Below, in pieces: positions 23,501 to 34,846 of a stretch of DNA of 64,000 nt; positions within the stretch are counted from its first letter, which is position 1, and every line of letters begins with the position of its first letter. Position numbers and translations under genes: made by a program. Origin of the DNA: Podospora comata (taxonomy: Eukaryota; Ascomycota; Sordariomycetes; Sordariales; Podosporaceae); contig CP071494.1 in NCBI GenBank assembly GCA_017354895.1, positions 930,001-994,000 of the forward strand, read 5' to 3'. Below the pieces are notes generated by a model that did not search any database, had not been told where the DNA came from, and saw nothing but the letters and a program-made list of their open reading frames with translations.

Positions 23501-25425
23501 TGTCGGAGGTGAGGGCAGGTCGTCGTCAGGGCCGGGAGACCGAAAAGGGAAATGTGGAGGTCTTTCTGGAAGAGCACCCCAGACAATGGTTCATTTTTCT
23601 CGGCAACAGCCTTTTCTCCAGACAGATGCGCCTCTCAGGGCTCGCCAGGGGGGGCAAAGCAGTGCGGAACGATGGCTCGGCAGGGCTCGGGTTGCTTGCT
23701 TTTTCGATGCGTCCAATGATTCGGCACATCGGGCGCGTCAGGAAGGCGATCAATCTTGGGCTCGCTGGCCCCGGCAGCCATTCAGCCGCCTTGGACGGCC
23801 TTGTTCGATTTTCAGCGAGATGAGAACCGTGAAAAGCCGGAATTGTTGCGAGTTGTTGGCAGAGGTGGCAAGCAATGCCAACTGATGAGGGTCAGATGCG
23901 GTGTGAACGCATCGGCAGGAACACTCTTCTGTGCCTGAAGGCTGCATTCGGGTCACTGGACCGAGCGGTGAGGCCGCTTGGCGTGGAGAGAAGGTTGCAG
24001 TGATGCATCGCCGTCTCTCGGAAGAGGGGAGAAAGCCATAGCGAGTATCAGAAAATATCGCAGCGATCGAGGGTGGGAAGAGGGTATTGGGGCCAAGAGG
24101 ATGCTGAGACGCGGGAATGTGTTGTTGGTTCAACTGAAAAAAAAGCGTCAAACAGGTCATTCATGCTGGATTCCTTCATGAATCCCGTCATCCTTGGTCG
24201 ATCCTGGTGAGTATGATTAGTCTCTAAACGCACCAATTGGGAGCTGTGGTGAATGTACATAGCTTACTGCTGGTGATAGGTGAGGTCTAAGACAGAAAGC
24301 CACTGGTAGTTGGTTCAAGAGAAAAGTGGGCACCTCGAGATTACAACAAGCCACTTTGAGGGTTTGTTTGGCGCGCCGTTGATGTTTGGTGGACGGGTCA
24401 TGTTTGATGCTAGAGCTTGCCTCAAGGTGAAGGTGGCATCGCGGATTTGGGCCACGGGCAGCATGAAAAGACCCCGAAATGATCTCCGATAATTTTGAAG
24501 TCGTGCGTCGGGTTGACTGGATGCAACACACCCTTTTGTCACTCGTCCCTGTGTCCCCACCCTTGCCTGCCGGAACTGCTGCTGATGGTCAGAACTCAGA
24601 AGCTTCTCCTTCACCGTGCATGATGGGCGTTGGTGATAGCCGTTTTGGGAACAAGGTGAGCTGGCACAGCGCGGGTAGGTAGAGATAGATGGAGATAGCA
24701 GAGAGATGGCAGAGACTGTCTGTAGTGAGAACGTGTGAGTGAGGTTCAACAGTCAGGGGGCCTGGCCTCGTCCATTTTGATTTCCGCCCCATCTTGTGGC
24801 CATCGCGCACATCCCGGTCGGCTTCAATCAGAAGTTGTCGATAATTGCGGAGGCGCTCGGGCCTGGAACCCACTGCGAACGAGGGTTCCCTGGGTGGCTG
24901 CCGAGGGCCCGACCTGAGACCCTTTTTGGTCTCTTCGTCTCGACAGGGAAGGCCGGGGTGAGCAGGGCCAGGGTCGCGGTCACGGTGTCTCCCGCCCGCG
25001 CAACTGCCAGCGCCCGCGATTCTTCAACTCTCTCCCTCTTCTGCATCCCTTCCATGCCGTCAAACCGCCAGACTCGACCCCCGAGACACGATCCGCAACG
25101 CGCTCGCCCATCGCCTTCCCCACAGATCGCTCATTCCGTGCATTTCGGCAAGTTTGCCCTGTGCATAGCCCTGACGAGCTTGGCATCCCTCGGGCCTCTT
25201 GTGTTTGCCTGCTTGCGAGAGCCGGTCCCTGTCTTGTAAAACCAGATCAGATCCCTCCCGCTGCACCTCATCATCCTGAACATATTAACGATTGCTGGAA
25301 ACAATTGATAACCTGGAACCACCACCACTTTGACCCCGGACCTAATATCGACGACAACTACGGATACTCCGAACTTCCCTGTCTATCTCGACCACCGTGC
25401 TGCTGTTATCACACTCATCACCTAC

Positions 25426-25441
25426 ATATATATATATATAT
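25426..25441. repeat. (TA)n microsatellite
   Basis: About eight AT units within the leader or promoter of the LIM gene. Confidence 0.85.
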
Positions 25442-25616
25442 TTACACAAAGGCATTCGCCGGGTTCAGGACGCGTGGACTGGGGAACCCGGCGGACTGGA
25501 CAGCTTCTCCGGACAGTTCGAGACTTCCCCGCAAAGCCGAGACCGAGACGCGCCTCGATTCCCATGTTTCAGTCGACGACACACCAGTGACTTGCAGGAA
25601 ACGACGCTGATTGGGA

Positions 25617-28253
25617 ATGGCCACCGTGGGAAGAGAGTCGAGCTTCATGCCGACTGTGAAATGCTCGTCATGTGGCTTACAAGTGGAAATCTCCCTGATG
25701 GGAGAACATGAATGTTCGGGGCCACCGGCGGTGGAAGGTAGGCGGTTGATTCCGTTTGTTCACCCCGACAACTTGCTGACCATGCATTCAGAAACACCGC
25801 CGATGCCCGCCCCGTCACTTTTTGAAAGATTTAACCCGTGGGGTGCTCCTGCTGCGCCAAAGGACCAGTCTCGGGCACCCCCTCAAGTGGACACCTCTGC
25901 TGCCAGTACGCTTGATGCATCTCGAACCATGGCAAATGCTGACGATGGTTCAGATCGTGCCTACGCAGGACAAGGCCAGTTGACGCCAGTGAGTTCACTG
26001 TCGAGTGGATCACAACCGAGCGAGCAGAACATCTCGCCCAAAACACCAAATGCTAGACCTGCTACTGACAAGCCGGACGAATTCTTTGCTCCTCAAATTG
26101 CCAATGATTCGCCTCCCCCTCAACCAACAAGGAGATCAGGGGGTTATGGGGGGTTGGGTAACGGGACTGATTTCGACGACCAGCTGCCGCCATCAAACCC
26201 AGCAAGGAAACAATCACCACCGAATCTAATGGAACGCCTGAATTCCATCGCTCCCGGGCCGTTTGATGCCAACAGAAGGCCTTCGAGCAGTGCTCGTAGC
26301 GATATAAACGATCGTCCCGGTACTTCAGCTTCCAACCTTGGTAGCTTGGGTGGAGGACAGGCACAACCCAGCCTGAGAAAGAACGGCTATGGGGGTTTTG
26401 GCGTTCCTGCGAGGAGTCCGAGTCGGCAGGAAGACAATCCTCCGCCATTGACACCCAGTCGCGCCGATACATTTCCTCGTCCGAATGAAGGCTTTCCGCC
26501 ACCCCAGCGAACACCTTCTGCGCCACCCGCGGCCTTGAGAATTCAGCCGCCAGACAGATTACGTGCCCCATCAGAGTCTTTTTCAGACAGAGATGGCGGG
26601 ACATCGCCAGACAGCCGAGGGTCCATGATGAGCGACAGACCTCGCCGTCCCAGCCGTGGGCCAGACACTTCGAGACCTCCACCTCCTCGCAGTGCTACAC
26701 TCCGACCCACTACCCCTGGTCTCCCAATCATCAACCTTGCTGAGGAGTTCGGCGTTGGGAATCCTTACCATACGCCTTCGGAATCGACAGGATCAAGCGT
26801 GTCTGTTCACAGCATGTCGGTACAGAGCGTGTCAGCCCAGAGCAGTTTTGAGCGTCGCCCTAGCCAAGCGAGCTCCCGAACTAGCCCACCCAGGTCCATA
26901 GCATCGAGATCTGGACGGAGGAAGCCTTCTGACACATCTAGTTTTGATAACTTGATGTCGGATCTTCAGTCTACAATGGACGATAATCAGCAGAAACCGC
27001 CAGGTCCTGCCTCTCTCAAAATGCCATACAAGGGAGGTAGAGATCGGCCATCGCCACTAAGCGCTCGTCCGCCACCGCCAGAGGGAGGATATGATCCACG
27101 TATCGACCCGCGTGGTCAGCGACGAGCAGCAGGAGGATCCCCTCTTCCCTCTCCGTTGGAGATCTCGCCGCTTGGCGAAAGCCCTGCCATTATGACACCT
27201 AGCATCTTGACACCTGGATCTGGAGCTCAGCCATCTCCAGGCTGGCCGACCCCGAAACCGGAACCAGCTCGACCTCGTGAACAGGAGCCGCCTGTACCGC
27301 AACAATCAGCGTTGAGAGAGCGGCAGGGAGCGTCTCCCATGGACAGGTCACAAGGTCCGCAAAGAGCACCGCCGATGGAAGCACCAAGAGAGCTTCAAAG
27401 GGCACCCACGATGGAAGCGCCAATGGAGACCCAGAGGCCACCCGTGGAGCCTTTTCGACCTCAGCTCCAAAGAGCACCAACAATGGAGGTCCCAAGACAA
27501 CTCCAGAGAGCCGCCACGATGGATGAGCCCAGGGACATGCAAAGACAAGATCCCAGCAGAACTCCGCAACGACCTCGAGACCCCCGTGACGAGCTTCGCG
27601 ACGGCAGACCTCTCCACGAACGATCCCGCTCGCAACCTCGCAACTTGCCTCCTCCCTCGGCCCAGCCTTCCCGCGGCGACTGCAAGGCATGCGGGCTGCC
27701 AATCAAGGGGAAATCGATTTCCAGCGCCGATGGCCGTCTCACCGGGCGCTATCACAAGCCGTGCTTCGTCTGCTCGACCTGCCAGGAACCATTCACGTCA
27801 GCGACGTTTTACGTCTTGAACGACAGACCCTACTGCGAGCAACACTACCACAAGCTCAACGGCAGCTTGTGCGGGAGCTGCGGCCGAGGCATCGAGGGGG
27901 AGTATCTCGAGGATGAGACTTCTCGCAAACACCACGTCGGATGCTTCAAGTGCGGCGACTGCGGCATGGCGCTTCGTGATGGGTACTTTGAGGTCAACGG
28001 CAGGGCGTTTTGTGAAAAGGACGCCTGGAGGCGGGTGCAGCAGCCTCCTCCTCCGCCTATGATGATGGGCGGCGGCAGGGGTATGGGTGGTCCTCCCGGA
28101 CGAGGAAGAGGGGGCATGAGGCCGCCGGGACCGATGGGGCTGCCGGGGGCGAATCCGAGGTTTGGGCCGAACGGTCCGTATGGGAATAGTCGACTTGGAC
28201 CGGGACCGAGACCGAAGATGGAGAAGAGGATGACGAGGTTGGGGATGCTGTAG
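25617..28253 (+). CDS. Two-LIM-domain protein, paxillin-like (PXL1-type)
   Basis: LIM proteins of this type act as adaptors at sites of polarised growth and septation; yeast Pxl1 binds Rho GTPase signalling at the cell cortex. The N-terminus carries a small Cys motif (CSSCGLQVEISLMGEHEC). A long disordered Pro/Ser/Arg-rich region follows, with repeated LQRAPTMEVP-like units (nucleotides about 27350-27560). At the C-terminus are two LIM domains, about residues 671-730 (CKACGLPI...CFVCSTC...YCEQHY) and 731-790 (CGSCGRGIEG...CFKCGDC...FCEKDAW), each with the expected Cys/His zinc ligands, then a Gly/Pro-rich tail. The frame is open throughout, but 25738..25791 has a donor (GTAGGC), branch (TTGCTGAC) and acceptor (TTCAG); removal of this 54-nt, stop-free intron gives 860 residues and joins C-S-G-P to ETPPMPA. 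Start chosen at the ATG at 25617. Domain call firm; exact orthology inferred. Confidence 0.85.
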   Translation: MATVGRESSFMPTVKCSSCGLQVEISLMGEHECSGPPAVEGRRLIPFVHPDNLLTMHSETPPMPAPSLFERFNPWGAPAAPKDQSRAPPQVDTSAASTLDASRTMANADDGSDRAYAGQGQLTPVSSLSSGSQPSEQNISPKTPNARPATDKPDEFFAPQIANDSPPPQPTRRSGGYGGLGNGTDFDDQLPPSNPARKQSPPNLMERLNSIAPGPFDANRRPSSSARSDINDRPGTSASNLGSLGGGQAQPSLRKNGYGGFGVPARSPSRQEDNPPPLTPSRADTFPRPNEGFPPPQRTPSAPPAALRIQPPDRLRAPSESFSDRDGGTSPDSRGSMMSDRPRRPSRGPDTSRPPPPRSATLRPTTPGLPIINLAEEFGVGNPYHTPSESTGSSVSVHSMSVQSVSAQSSFERRPSQASSRTSPPRSIASRSGRRKPSDTSSFDNLMSDLQSTMDDNQQKPPGPASLKMPYKGGRDRPSPLSARPPPPEGGYDPRIDPRGQRRAAGGSPLPSPLEISPLGESPAIMTPSILTPGSGAQPSPGWPTPKPEPARPREQEPPVPQQSALRERQGASPMDRSQGPQRAPPMEAPRELQRAPTMEAPMETQRPPVEPFRPQLQRAPTMEVPRQLQRAATMDEPRDMQRQDPSRTPQRPRDPRDELRDGRPLHERSRSQPRNLPPPSAQPSRGDCKACGLPIKGKSISSADGRLTGRYHKPCFVCSTCQEPFTSATFYVLNDRPYCEQHYHKLNGSLCGSCGRGIEGEYLEDETSRKHHVGCFKCGDCGMALRDGYFEVNGRAFCEKDAWRRVQQPPPPPMMMGGGRGMGGPPGRGRGGMRPPGPMGLPGANPRFGPNGPYGNSRLGPGPRPKMEKRMTRLGML

Positions 28254-28489
28254 GGGTTACAGTTGGACGGTTATCTATCTGATCACGCCGAACCAAACCT
28301 CCCTTCCCCGGTTAATATTAATTCGACATTTTCGACAATTCTTGACGCTGAGCTAATAACATGAGATAACGGCTTGACGTCTGACACTTTTTTCTCTTTG
28401 TTTACGGAAACTCATAGACTGAGGAACTTTTTTTTTCTTGTTGGATTCGGCTTTTTATACCCCCCCCCTTATTGTGGATTTGGCTTCGT

Positions 28490-28520
28490 ATATATATATG
28501 TATGTATATATATATATATA
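28490..28520. repeat. Imperfect (TA)n microsatellite
   Basis: Two TA runs separated by a tgtatg interruption, in the 3' region of the LIM gene. Confidence 0.8.
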
Positions 28521-28640
28521 CCCACCGGGATATTCTGGACAGGTTGTTGTTGTCTTTTTTTTATCCTTTTTTTATTTTTTATGATACGATAATTTCAGGC
28601 TGGCCAACAGCATATTTGGATGGAATATTTTTGGACTGGT

Positions 28641-28660
28641 GGATGGATGGATGGGTGGAT
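28641..28660. repeat. (GGAT)n microsatellite
   Basis: Tandem ggat units, the last ones imperfect, in non-coding sequence. Confidence 0.75.
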
Positions 28661-28931
28661 TAGGGTCTGGGATAGGGAGGGGAGGGAACAGAGGGGGAGT
28701 TGTGAAAAATGCATTGGGTGGTGGAAGGATGGGATTTCTGGGGATGGGGAGGGGACATGATTGTGTTGCACGGGTTGGGGGGTTCCTGATGTAAGGGCCC
28801 GGTGATTGCTTGAATCTGACGTGGTGATACGCGACGGGTGTGATGGATGGATGGACGGGCGGTTACATGAGATATTGAAGGGGGTTTGATGTTGGGATAT
28901 GCTGTGCGTCGTCATGTCATGATGATGTGTA

Positions 28932-28948
28932 CAGGCAGGCAGGCAGGC
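28932..28948. repeat. (GCAG)n microsatellite
   Basis: Four tandem units of the four-base repeat in non-coding sequence. A similar short array occurs near 54880-54892. Confidence 0.75.
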
Positions 28949-29710
28949 GGGGAGATAGCTGAGATTTTGGAAAAGAGACAATTTTTAGTTGCTAATATAT
29001 GGAAGACATATTGACCATTTCTGTTCGCTTTTTGGGGTGATATCAGGGAGGTTTGATGACGGCATGGGAGTGTGTGAAGGTCTGTCTATCTATGCAAAAC
29101 TCATCTGGCATGTTGCGTATCAGATTCCCGTGGACGGGTAGATGGACTTTCAGACAGATGCACTCCGATTGGGGTTATGATGTGGTGGTCGGTACCTACC
29201 CGGCAAAGATGGCCAATGAGAAATGATACAACGATACTGTGGGTGTGTTTTCCATTCCAGATAGTTTGCTTGTTTCAAGTTGGGTCATGGTGTTCCACTG
29301 TCTCGGGATAATACCGAGAGCTTGTACTCCGGACTTTGATGGCGAATATGGCCACGACTGTCTTGAGCCCGGGAGGACGTTTGGGCAATGATGGAAGTAC
29401 CGAACGTTTTGCTGGCTTTTTTTTTTGGGGGAGGAATTGCTCCCTGTTGTTTTGCGGGATATATATGGGATTAGAGAAGTAAGTTGGTGTAATGTAGCTC
29501 TGCAAGAGATCACTCGTTCTTCAGGTGCCTTGGAGATGGTTCAAGTGCTAGAAATGCGATTGGATAGGTATTCGCTAGTTACAAAAGGTTGTGGTGTTTA
29601 TGGGTAAGTTCACGTAGGTAGCCGGTGTCCCATCTTCTAGATCTATGGTTTCTGAAGGAGAATCCCCAAGTTAGTAAGTAGGGTAGGTAGGTACTCGGTC
29701 GTCCTTTCAT

Positions 29711-30004
29711 TTCGAGGCTTGCCCACTGGGACTTTTGCCTAGAGTTCAAAGAAGATTGTCCGAAAAGGAACGCCAACAGATTCGATCCGGGTCGGTTTAT
29801 GTCTGGGATGAGAGGGAAGCTGGCATGTGGAGGTGGACTGATGGAAAGTCATGGAGCGCCAGCCGTGTGTCTGGGAGCTTTTTGACATACCGCGAGATGG
29901 AAGGCAAGCGAGGAAATGGTTTTGGGAACTCGAGGAGGGGGGCTGGGAGAACTCCAGATTCTGGTCGTGGCAGTGATGAGGATCAGGATGATGGGGAGCC
30001 AGAC
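29711..30004 (+). pseudogene. Fragment of a Pac2-like WOPR-domain (Gti1/Pac2 family) regulator
   Basis: WOPR proteins are fungal transcription regulators of development and morphology. An open stretch here encodes FEACPLGLLPRVQRRLSEKE, then RSGSVYVWDEREAGM, RWTDGKSWSASRVSGSFLTY and REMEGKRG, the hallmark first half of the WOPR domain, followed by the Pac2-type linker GRTPDSGRGSDEDQDDGEPD. Missing are the domain's N-terminal beta strand (METY.GH.. type) with a start codon, because an in-frame TAG lies at 29684..29686, and the second conserved box (GYRYK.DGLMKQSF type), which should follow the linker. What follows (to about 30310) is open but unlike the family. One invariant-looking Arg is Trp (MWRWTDG). 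I read this as a truncated, decaying copy; a gene with a distant 5' exon is less likely. Confidence 0.65.
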
Positions 30005-32580
30005 AGTTTGGCGGCTGGCATAGATCATACCATCAGTGCTGCTAAGGAATCGAGGCTCTCTCCAACTTCCGCGAGGCCAGCCCGCTCAATGTGTACCCAA
30101 TCTCCACCGCCCATCCCACAACACCGTCGTTACAACAGCTCGCAGAACCTCCGAATAGAGTTTATCACCCCCTTCTTGAAACTGACGATAGCCGATCTCC
30201 GATTTGTTTTGACAAGCATTATTTCACTCAATCACCTCCGGGGAAACCACAACCGAAATTATCATCCTCTACACCGTCTCCCCCTCCACAAAAATCCGTT
30301 GTTCCCTTAATGCGCGCTAGAAACTCGCTTCGAAACGTTTACGCCAGGGGGGGCGAACGGACGCCCGTTGCCAAGTTTCGCTGGGCTTTTTCTTTTTTTT
30401 CTTTTTTCTTACTGGTTTTCCGCCACAGAGTTTAGACCTGGTACTTGGCTGCGGATTGTCCATTGAATTATAAATCTTGATTTTACCCTACCACGATCTT
30501 GTGGACGATGAAAAATCGTCCCCTATTGATAATGATTGGTGTTGGGGGGAAAATGATGTGCACAATCTCAGGTGACACTGCGTCGTCGATTCCCTGTGAC
30601 TTGCCGGCTGGGTAAAATAGGAGAGAGCCCTTCACGATCGACAGAAACTCGAGGGATCATTAAATGATTTGGCCTAGAAAAGATAAAGAATCAACTTAAC
30701 CAAACCTGTGTCCCTGACGATCATTGCTTGTTTGGCAGGTTATTGTATTTACGGGTTGTATGCAAGATAAGATTTCTAACCAGCCGGCAGAGAGGACAAA
30801 AAAGGCTTGTTTGGATTTGGCATTGGGGTTGGAGTGGGAGTTTGGGACTTTGGTTAGGTGGGTTGCAATAGACTAAACCAAAGCGCCAGAAACAAAAGTT
30901 TCATTTCCCTCGGCGGTACTCGTTGAATTATTGACACCAAAAGAGCGGTTCTTCTGCAAAGGACGACAGCTGAGCCGGTGCGGTCTCCGGTGTGATGTTA
31001 CCATGCTAGATTAGGTGTAGATATTGTGCCGTAGAACACGACGCTGCGGCGTGGGAGGTGATTGGTTGGGTCAGGACACAGGTCTGCGTAACCTCAGTTG
31101 GTGATGGGAATCGTGGGGGTAGATTTGAAGGATCAATAGGCAGGCAAGGCTCACTGGAGCAAAGGGTCTTCGTCGTCGTCAAAGTGAAGCCATCGTGGGC
31201 TTGAATGGTGAAATGGCAAGCCCATGCGAGGAGGGCCGGGATGCAGGTGGCTTGTGGGACGAACTGGTGGCTTGGTGGCTTCGATTCGAGATGCATCACA
31301 GACAATTGTGATTGTCTCTCGTGTCCGCCGAGTCTCACACTTACTTCGTGTTCCCCGTCGTGATGTGATATTTTGTGCCTGGAGGTACAGAGACGGATTA
31401 CTGGACTTGGATATACCATGAGGGCGTCTGACTTTCTGTGTGAACATGGTATAATGAGAATTCAATCTTGCGTACTCGAGCTCTCGATGTTGCGGTTGGT
31501 TCTCTGTGACAGGTCTAGACTCTGGACTAGCAAATCCCCTGCTCGGGGTAGCGCTGCTCGGTTGGGTGGCCGTTGGCGTCATTTCCGCACCCCTGTCTCA
31601 TCTTATCAGTGCATGCAGCGGGCACAAGTCGTTACCTACACGTGCTACCTCTTGAAAAGAAGAGAACTTGAAGTGTTACGTGTCCGAGGTGGTGGGATCA
31701 GGTTTGTCTCCCTTGTGAGAGGGCGATCGTTATCCATCGTGCGACAGACACGAAGAAAAGAGCGGGTATCTTCTGCTGCGATAACCCAGGAAAAGGCGGT
31801 CGATCTGTCAAACGATTCCATGTTGAACCAGAAACAGAAACAGTCCCCTAATTCGGAAGTGGGCCTGGGCTGCATTGGCCCTGTCGTGCGCTAAGCTTTC
31901 TCCACTCCCTGCAGAAATCTTCAGGGGCTTTCCCTTGTTTATCGAAAGTCGAGAAGGGGGCAAACGACAGGTCGGACCGCGCTGCCCCCACGGACCAGAC
32001 CGGCCGAAAGATACAAGCTCTTGTCATGCCTCGTTCTGTGTGACCTGTGAATGTCTCGTCTTTTTTGCTCTACCTTGATTGAAGTACTTCTGTTCTACAC
32101 AGAACGTTGTCGAAACGTTTCCCGTTATCGCACCAAAAAAAGCGTTGGCTTCGTGCTTGTGCACCGAAAACGCACGAAGGACTCTGGGCTTTTTTTTCTT
32201 CTGGCGCTGAGGCGTGCCGCTCTCAACTTAACCTCCGCTTCTCCCTTTTTATCGTCAATTTGCCTAATATCAGTAACGGTGTGGGTGGCCGCCAGTCTTT
32301 ACTGCCTTCCTTTTTATCCCCCAATCGGCAATCGCGATCCAGTATCGTGATCTCAGCTGCACTCTCCTGGTTTCTGCGACCGACTGCCAACGGTAGTCCC
32401 CTCCAAGGTCGACCGACCGACCGAGTCGAACATCGCGACTTCGTTTTCCATTCTCTAGGCCGCAGACAGGACAGCATCGTACCGAAATGCCCGTATAGCG
32501 CCGATCGTTTTACACACCTACATTCGTTTCACGTTTCCCGACCACATCGCGGCGTTGACCACCACCATACCAAAGTCGAA
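30005..32580. other. Intergenic and leader of the DUF3405 gene
   Basis: About 2.6 kb. No supported gene; frames near 31151-31582 (minus) and 31373-31894 (plus) have no family signature. The last 600 bases are probably promoter and leader of the next gene, with several upstream ATGs (for example 32051 and 32107) that could act as upstream open frames. Confidence 0.5.
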
Positions 32581-34846
32581 ATGTTGACAAAAACACACAT
32601 TCGCCGAGTGCTTACTCGGCCAAAAACTTATATCCCGGCTCTTGCGGTGTTTGTTCTCTGCTGGATCCTGCTGGCGCACCACGGTGGCTATAGAGTGGTT
32701 CCTTTCTACGACCGTCCAGTCAATACTGAGCGCGACCCAGGTACGGATTGAGTTCTCCGGACGGATACTGGCGTTTGCTGACCACAAAATAGATGAGCGC
32801 AAGGAGCTTGCGTTGCAAGCGCAAAGGCAACTGTTCGAGAAAGACTGGCGCGATCTGGAAAAGTAAGTGACACCCTGGAAAGCCATTCCACCATCTGCTT
32901 GACGCTAACGTTCGTCTTCTAGGAAACCTGGACTAGGCGCCGTATATGGCAACACCTTGAACAGCCTTACCGACCGGGACACCAGAAAGCCATCGCACGA
33001 GGCCAAGCTGACCCTGGGCGACAACTCCACCTCCTTCACCAAGGAACGTCCCGCTATCTACAACCCATATCCCAAGTACAACTCAAAGGAATGGTTGGCC
33101 ACCCATGCCCGGTATGTGCCTTGCATTGGAGCCACGGGAGACGAAGTCGAGGATATCAAAGTCTTCAGGGGCCGCCCGCGCAACTTCCCCGACCCCGGCT
33201 TTGGAAGCTACAGCACGCTTGGACTTGACCGCAACCTTTGCTTCGAAAGAGAGACTCGGATGGGCCAGTACGGAGTAAACCCGGTGATGGATAAGGACGG
33301 CCAGCCGGTCAACTGGGACAAGGTCAACTGGGGCGAGTTGCAATCCAAATGTGTTGATCAGAATCAGGCACGTTTTGCCACGAGCGGTCCGCCGAACGCC
33401 TATGTCGACGAGGAGGAGGACAGCGAGCCTTCCCCCGACCTGAAAAAGTACGACGAGTCTGCCGAGAAGCAGACGCCCAAGGACCTGTTGGCTACATTCA
33501 GACGGTTCTGGCGTGGTCCGGATGCCCGCCCGCTTCGCTCAAGATCGATTAAGGGCGTCTTCGAGAACAAGCGCGCGTACAATTCGACCGTCAAGGCCAG
33601 AGAGGCCAGAACCGCCATTCTGCTGCGATCCTACACCGGAAAGGAGTACAATGATAACGACAAACAAGCCATTCGGTCGCTCATCACAGAGCTCAGCCTG
33701 CGAACTGGTGGAGAGTATCAGGTTTTCTTGTTTGTGCATTACAGAGAAGACGAGTTCGATATCTGGGCTAGCGAGGACCTGTACCGTCAAGCGATTGAGA
33801 AGCACGTTCCCGAGGAGCTCCGCAGCATCACCATTCTTTGGACCGAGGGAGCCGTTGACAAGATGTACCCCAAGCTCACTGTCAAGGCGAGGAAGGTGCA
33901 CAACGGCCAGTTCCTGCCTGTCCAGATGTTTATGCAGGAGTTCCGGGAATTCGACTATGTTTGGAACTGGGAGATGGACTCACGGGTGGTTGGCCATCAC
34001 TACAATGTGCTCAACAAGTTGGCTGAGTTTGGCCGCAAGCAGCCTCGACGGGGACTCTGGGAGCGCAACGAGCGCTTCTACATCCCTTCTTACTATGGAG
34101 GGTTCGAGTCCAAGTTCCGCCAAACGGTGGAGAGACAAGTCGGGGATGAGACGATTTGGGGCGCTCCCAAGCTTCCTGTTGTCAACCCTGTCGGTCCCAA
34201 GCCACCAGTCGAGAATCCCAAGGACGACAATTACAAATGGGGTGTTGGTGAGGAGGCCGATCTGATCACCCTGGCGCCCATATTCAATCCAGTCAACAGC
34301 GGCTGGATTATGCGCAACCAGGTGTGGGGATACCGAAACCTGAACTTCCCATGGGGCAAGCTACCTCGCCGGGCTACGATTATTACTCAAGTCAGAGCGT
34401 CAAGGAGGTTGATTGACGTGATGCATGCTGAGGATCTCAGAGGCAACCACGTCGCCTCCGAAATGGTTTCTCAGACCACCGCTCTCCTCCATGGACTGAA
34501 GGCTGTGTATGCGCCCATGCCAGTCTACTTTGACCGGGCGTGGAGCGGCAGCCAGCTGGCCAAGTGGTTCAACGGAGGCCCCAAGGGGCAAAGTGGCAGC
34601 TTCGGCAGCGCCATGGGATGGGGACAAGAGGGGAGATACCTGGGCAGCACATGGTACTACCGTGCCATTCCACCTCAGCGATTGTACAACAACTGGATGG
34701 GGTACGAGGACACTGGCATCGGCGGCCCCGAGTGGGAGCAGAAGCACGGGAGGACGTGTCTTCCTTCGATGATTCTGCACCCGATCAAGGAGGTGAAGCC
34801 AACGGAGAAGGGGTATTCGACTGATTCAAAGCTTCCTTATGATTGA
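32581..34846 (+). CDS. DUF3405 family type II membrane protein (glycosyltransferase-like)
   Basis: Large fungal family of predicted Golgi or ER enzymes; the fold is thought to be glycosyltransferase-like, but the reaction is unproven. Exons 32581..32740, 32793..32862 and 32923..34846 give 717 residues. Introns have good signals: GTACGG...TTGCTGAC...ATAG and GTAAGT...GCTAAC...CTAG. A short basic cytosolic N-terminus (MLTKTHIRRVLTRPKT) precedes one membrane anchor (about residues 17-33, YIPALAVFVLCWILLA), then a long lumenal domain. Family blocks visible include RTAILLRSYTGKEYNDND, EYQVFLFVHYREDE, YVWNWEMDSRVVGHHYN, GEEADLITLAPIFNP and GSTWYYRAIPPQRLYNNWMG. The motif WEMDSR may be a DxD-like metal site, an inference. 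The start is the ATG directly before the anchor; an in-frame upstream extension exists but is non-coding in character. Confidence 0.9.

Larger units (their letters stand above)
20370..25616. other. 5.2 kb gene-poor divergent gap between INO1 and the LIM gene
   Basis: The left end should hold the INO1 promoter and leader, the right end (from about 24900) the pyrimidine-rich leader of the LIM gene. In between I find no frame with a family signature, no repeat array and no tRNA. Small open frames on the minus strand (for example 21457-21900, 22119-22475, 22931-23341) are composition-like and have no recognisable domain. A (TA)n run lies at 25426-25441. Confidence 0.5.
28254..29710. other. Non-coding stretch 3' of the LIM gene
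   Basis: About 1.45 kb, T/G-rich on the plus strand with several simple repeats: (TA)n near 28490-28520, (GGAT)n at 28641-28660 and (GCAG)n at 28932-28948. No gene is supported until the WOPR-like fragment. Confidence 0.6.

Noticed and set aside
31151-31894. Overlapping frames on both strands near 31.2-31.9 kb
   Set aside because: No domain or initiation context; probably promoter or leader sequence upstream of the DUF3405 gene.
32107-32580. In-frame upstream extension of the DUF3405 gene
   Set aside because: It would put about 158 non-conserved residues before the membrane anchor; the ATG at 32581 gives the normal type II layout.
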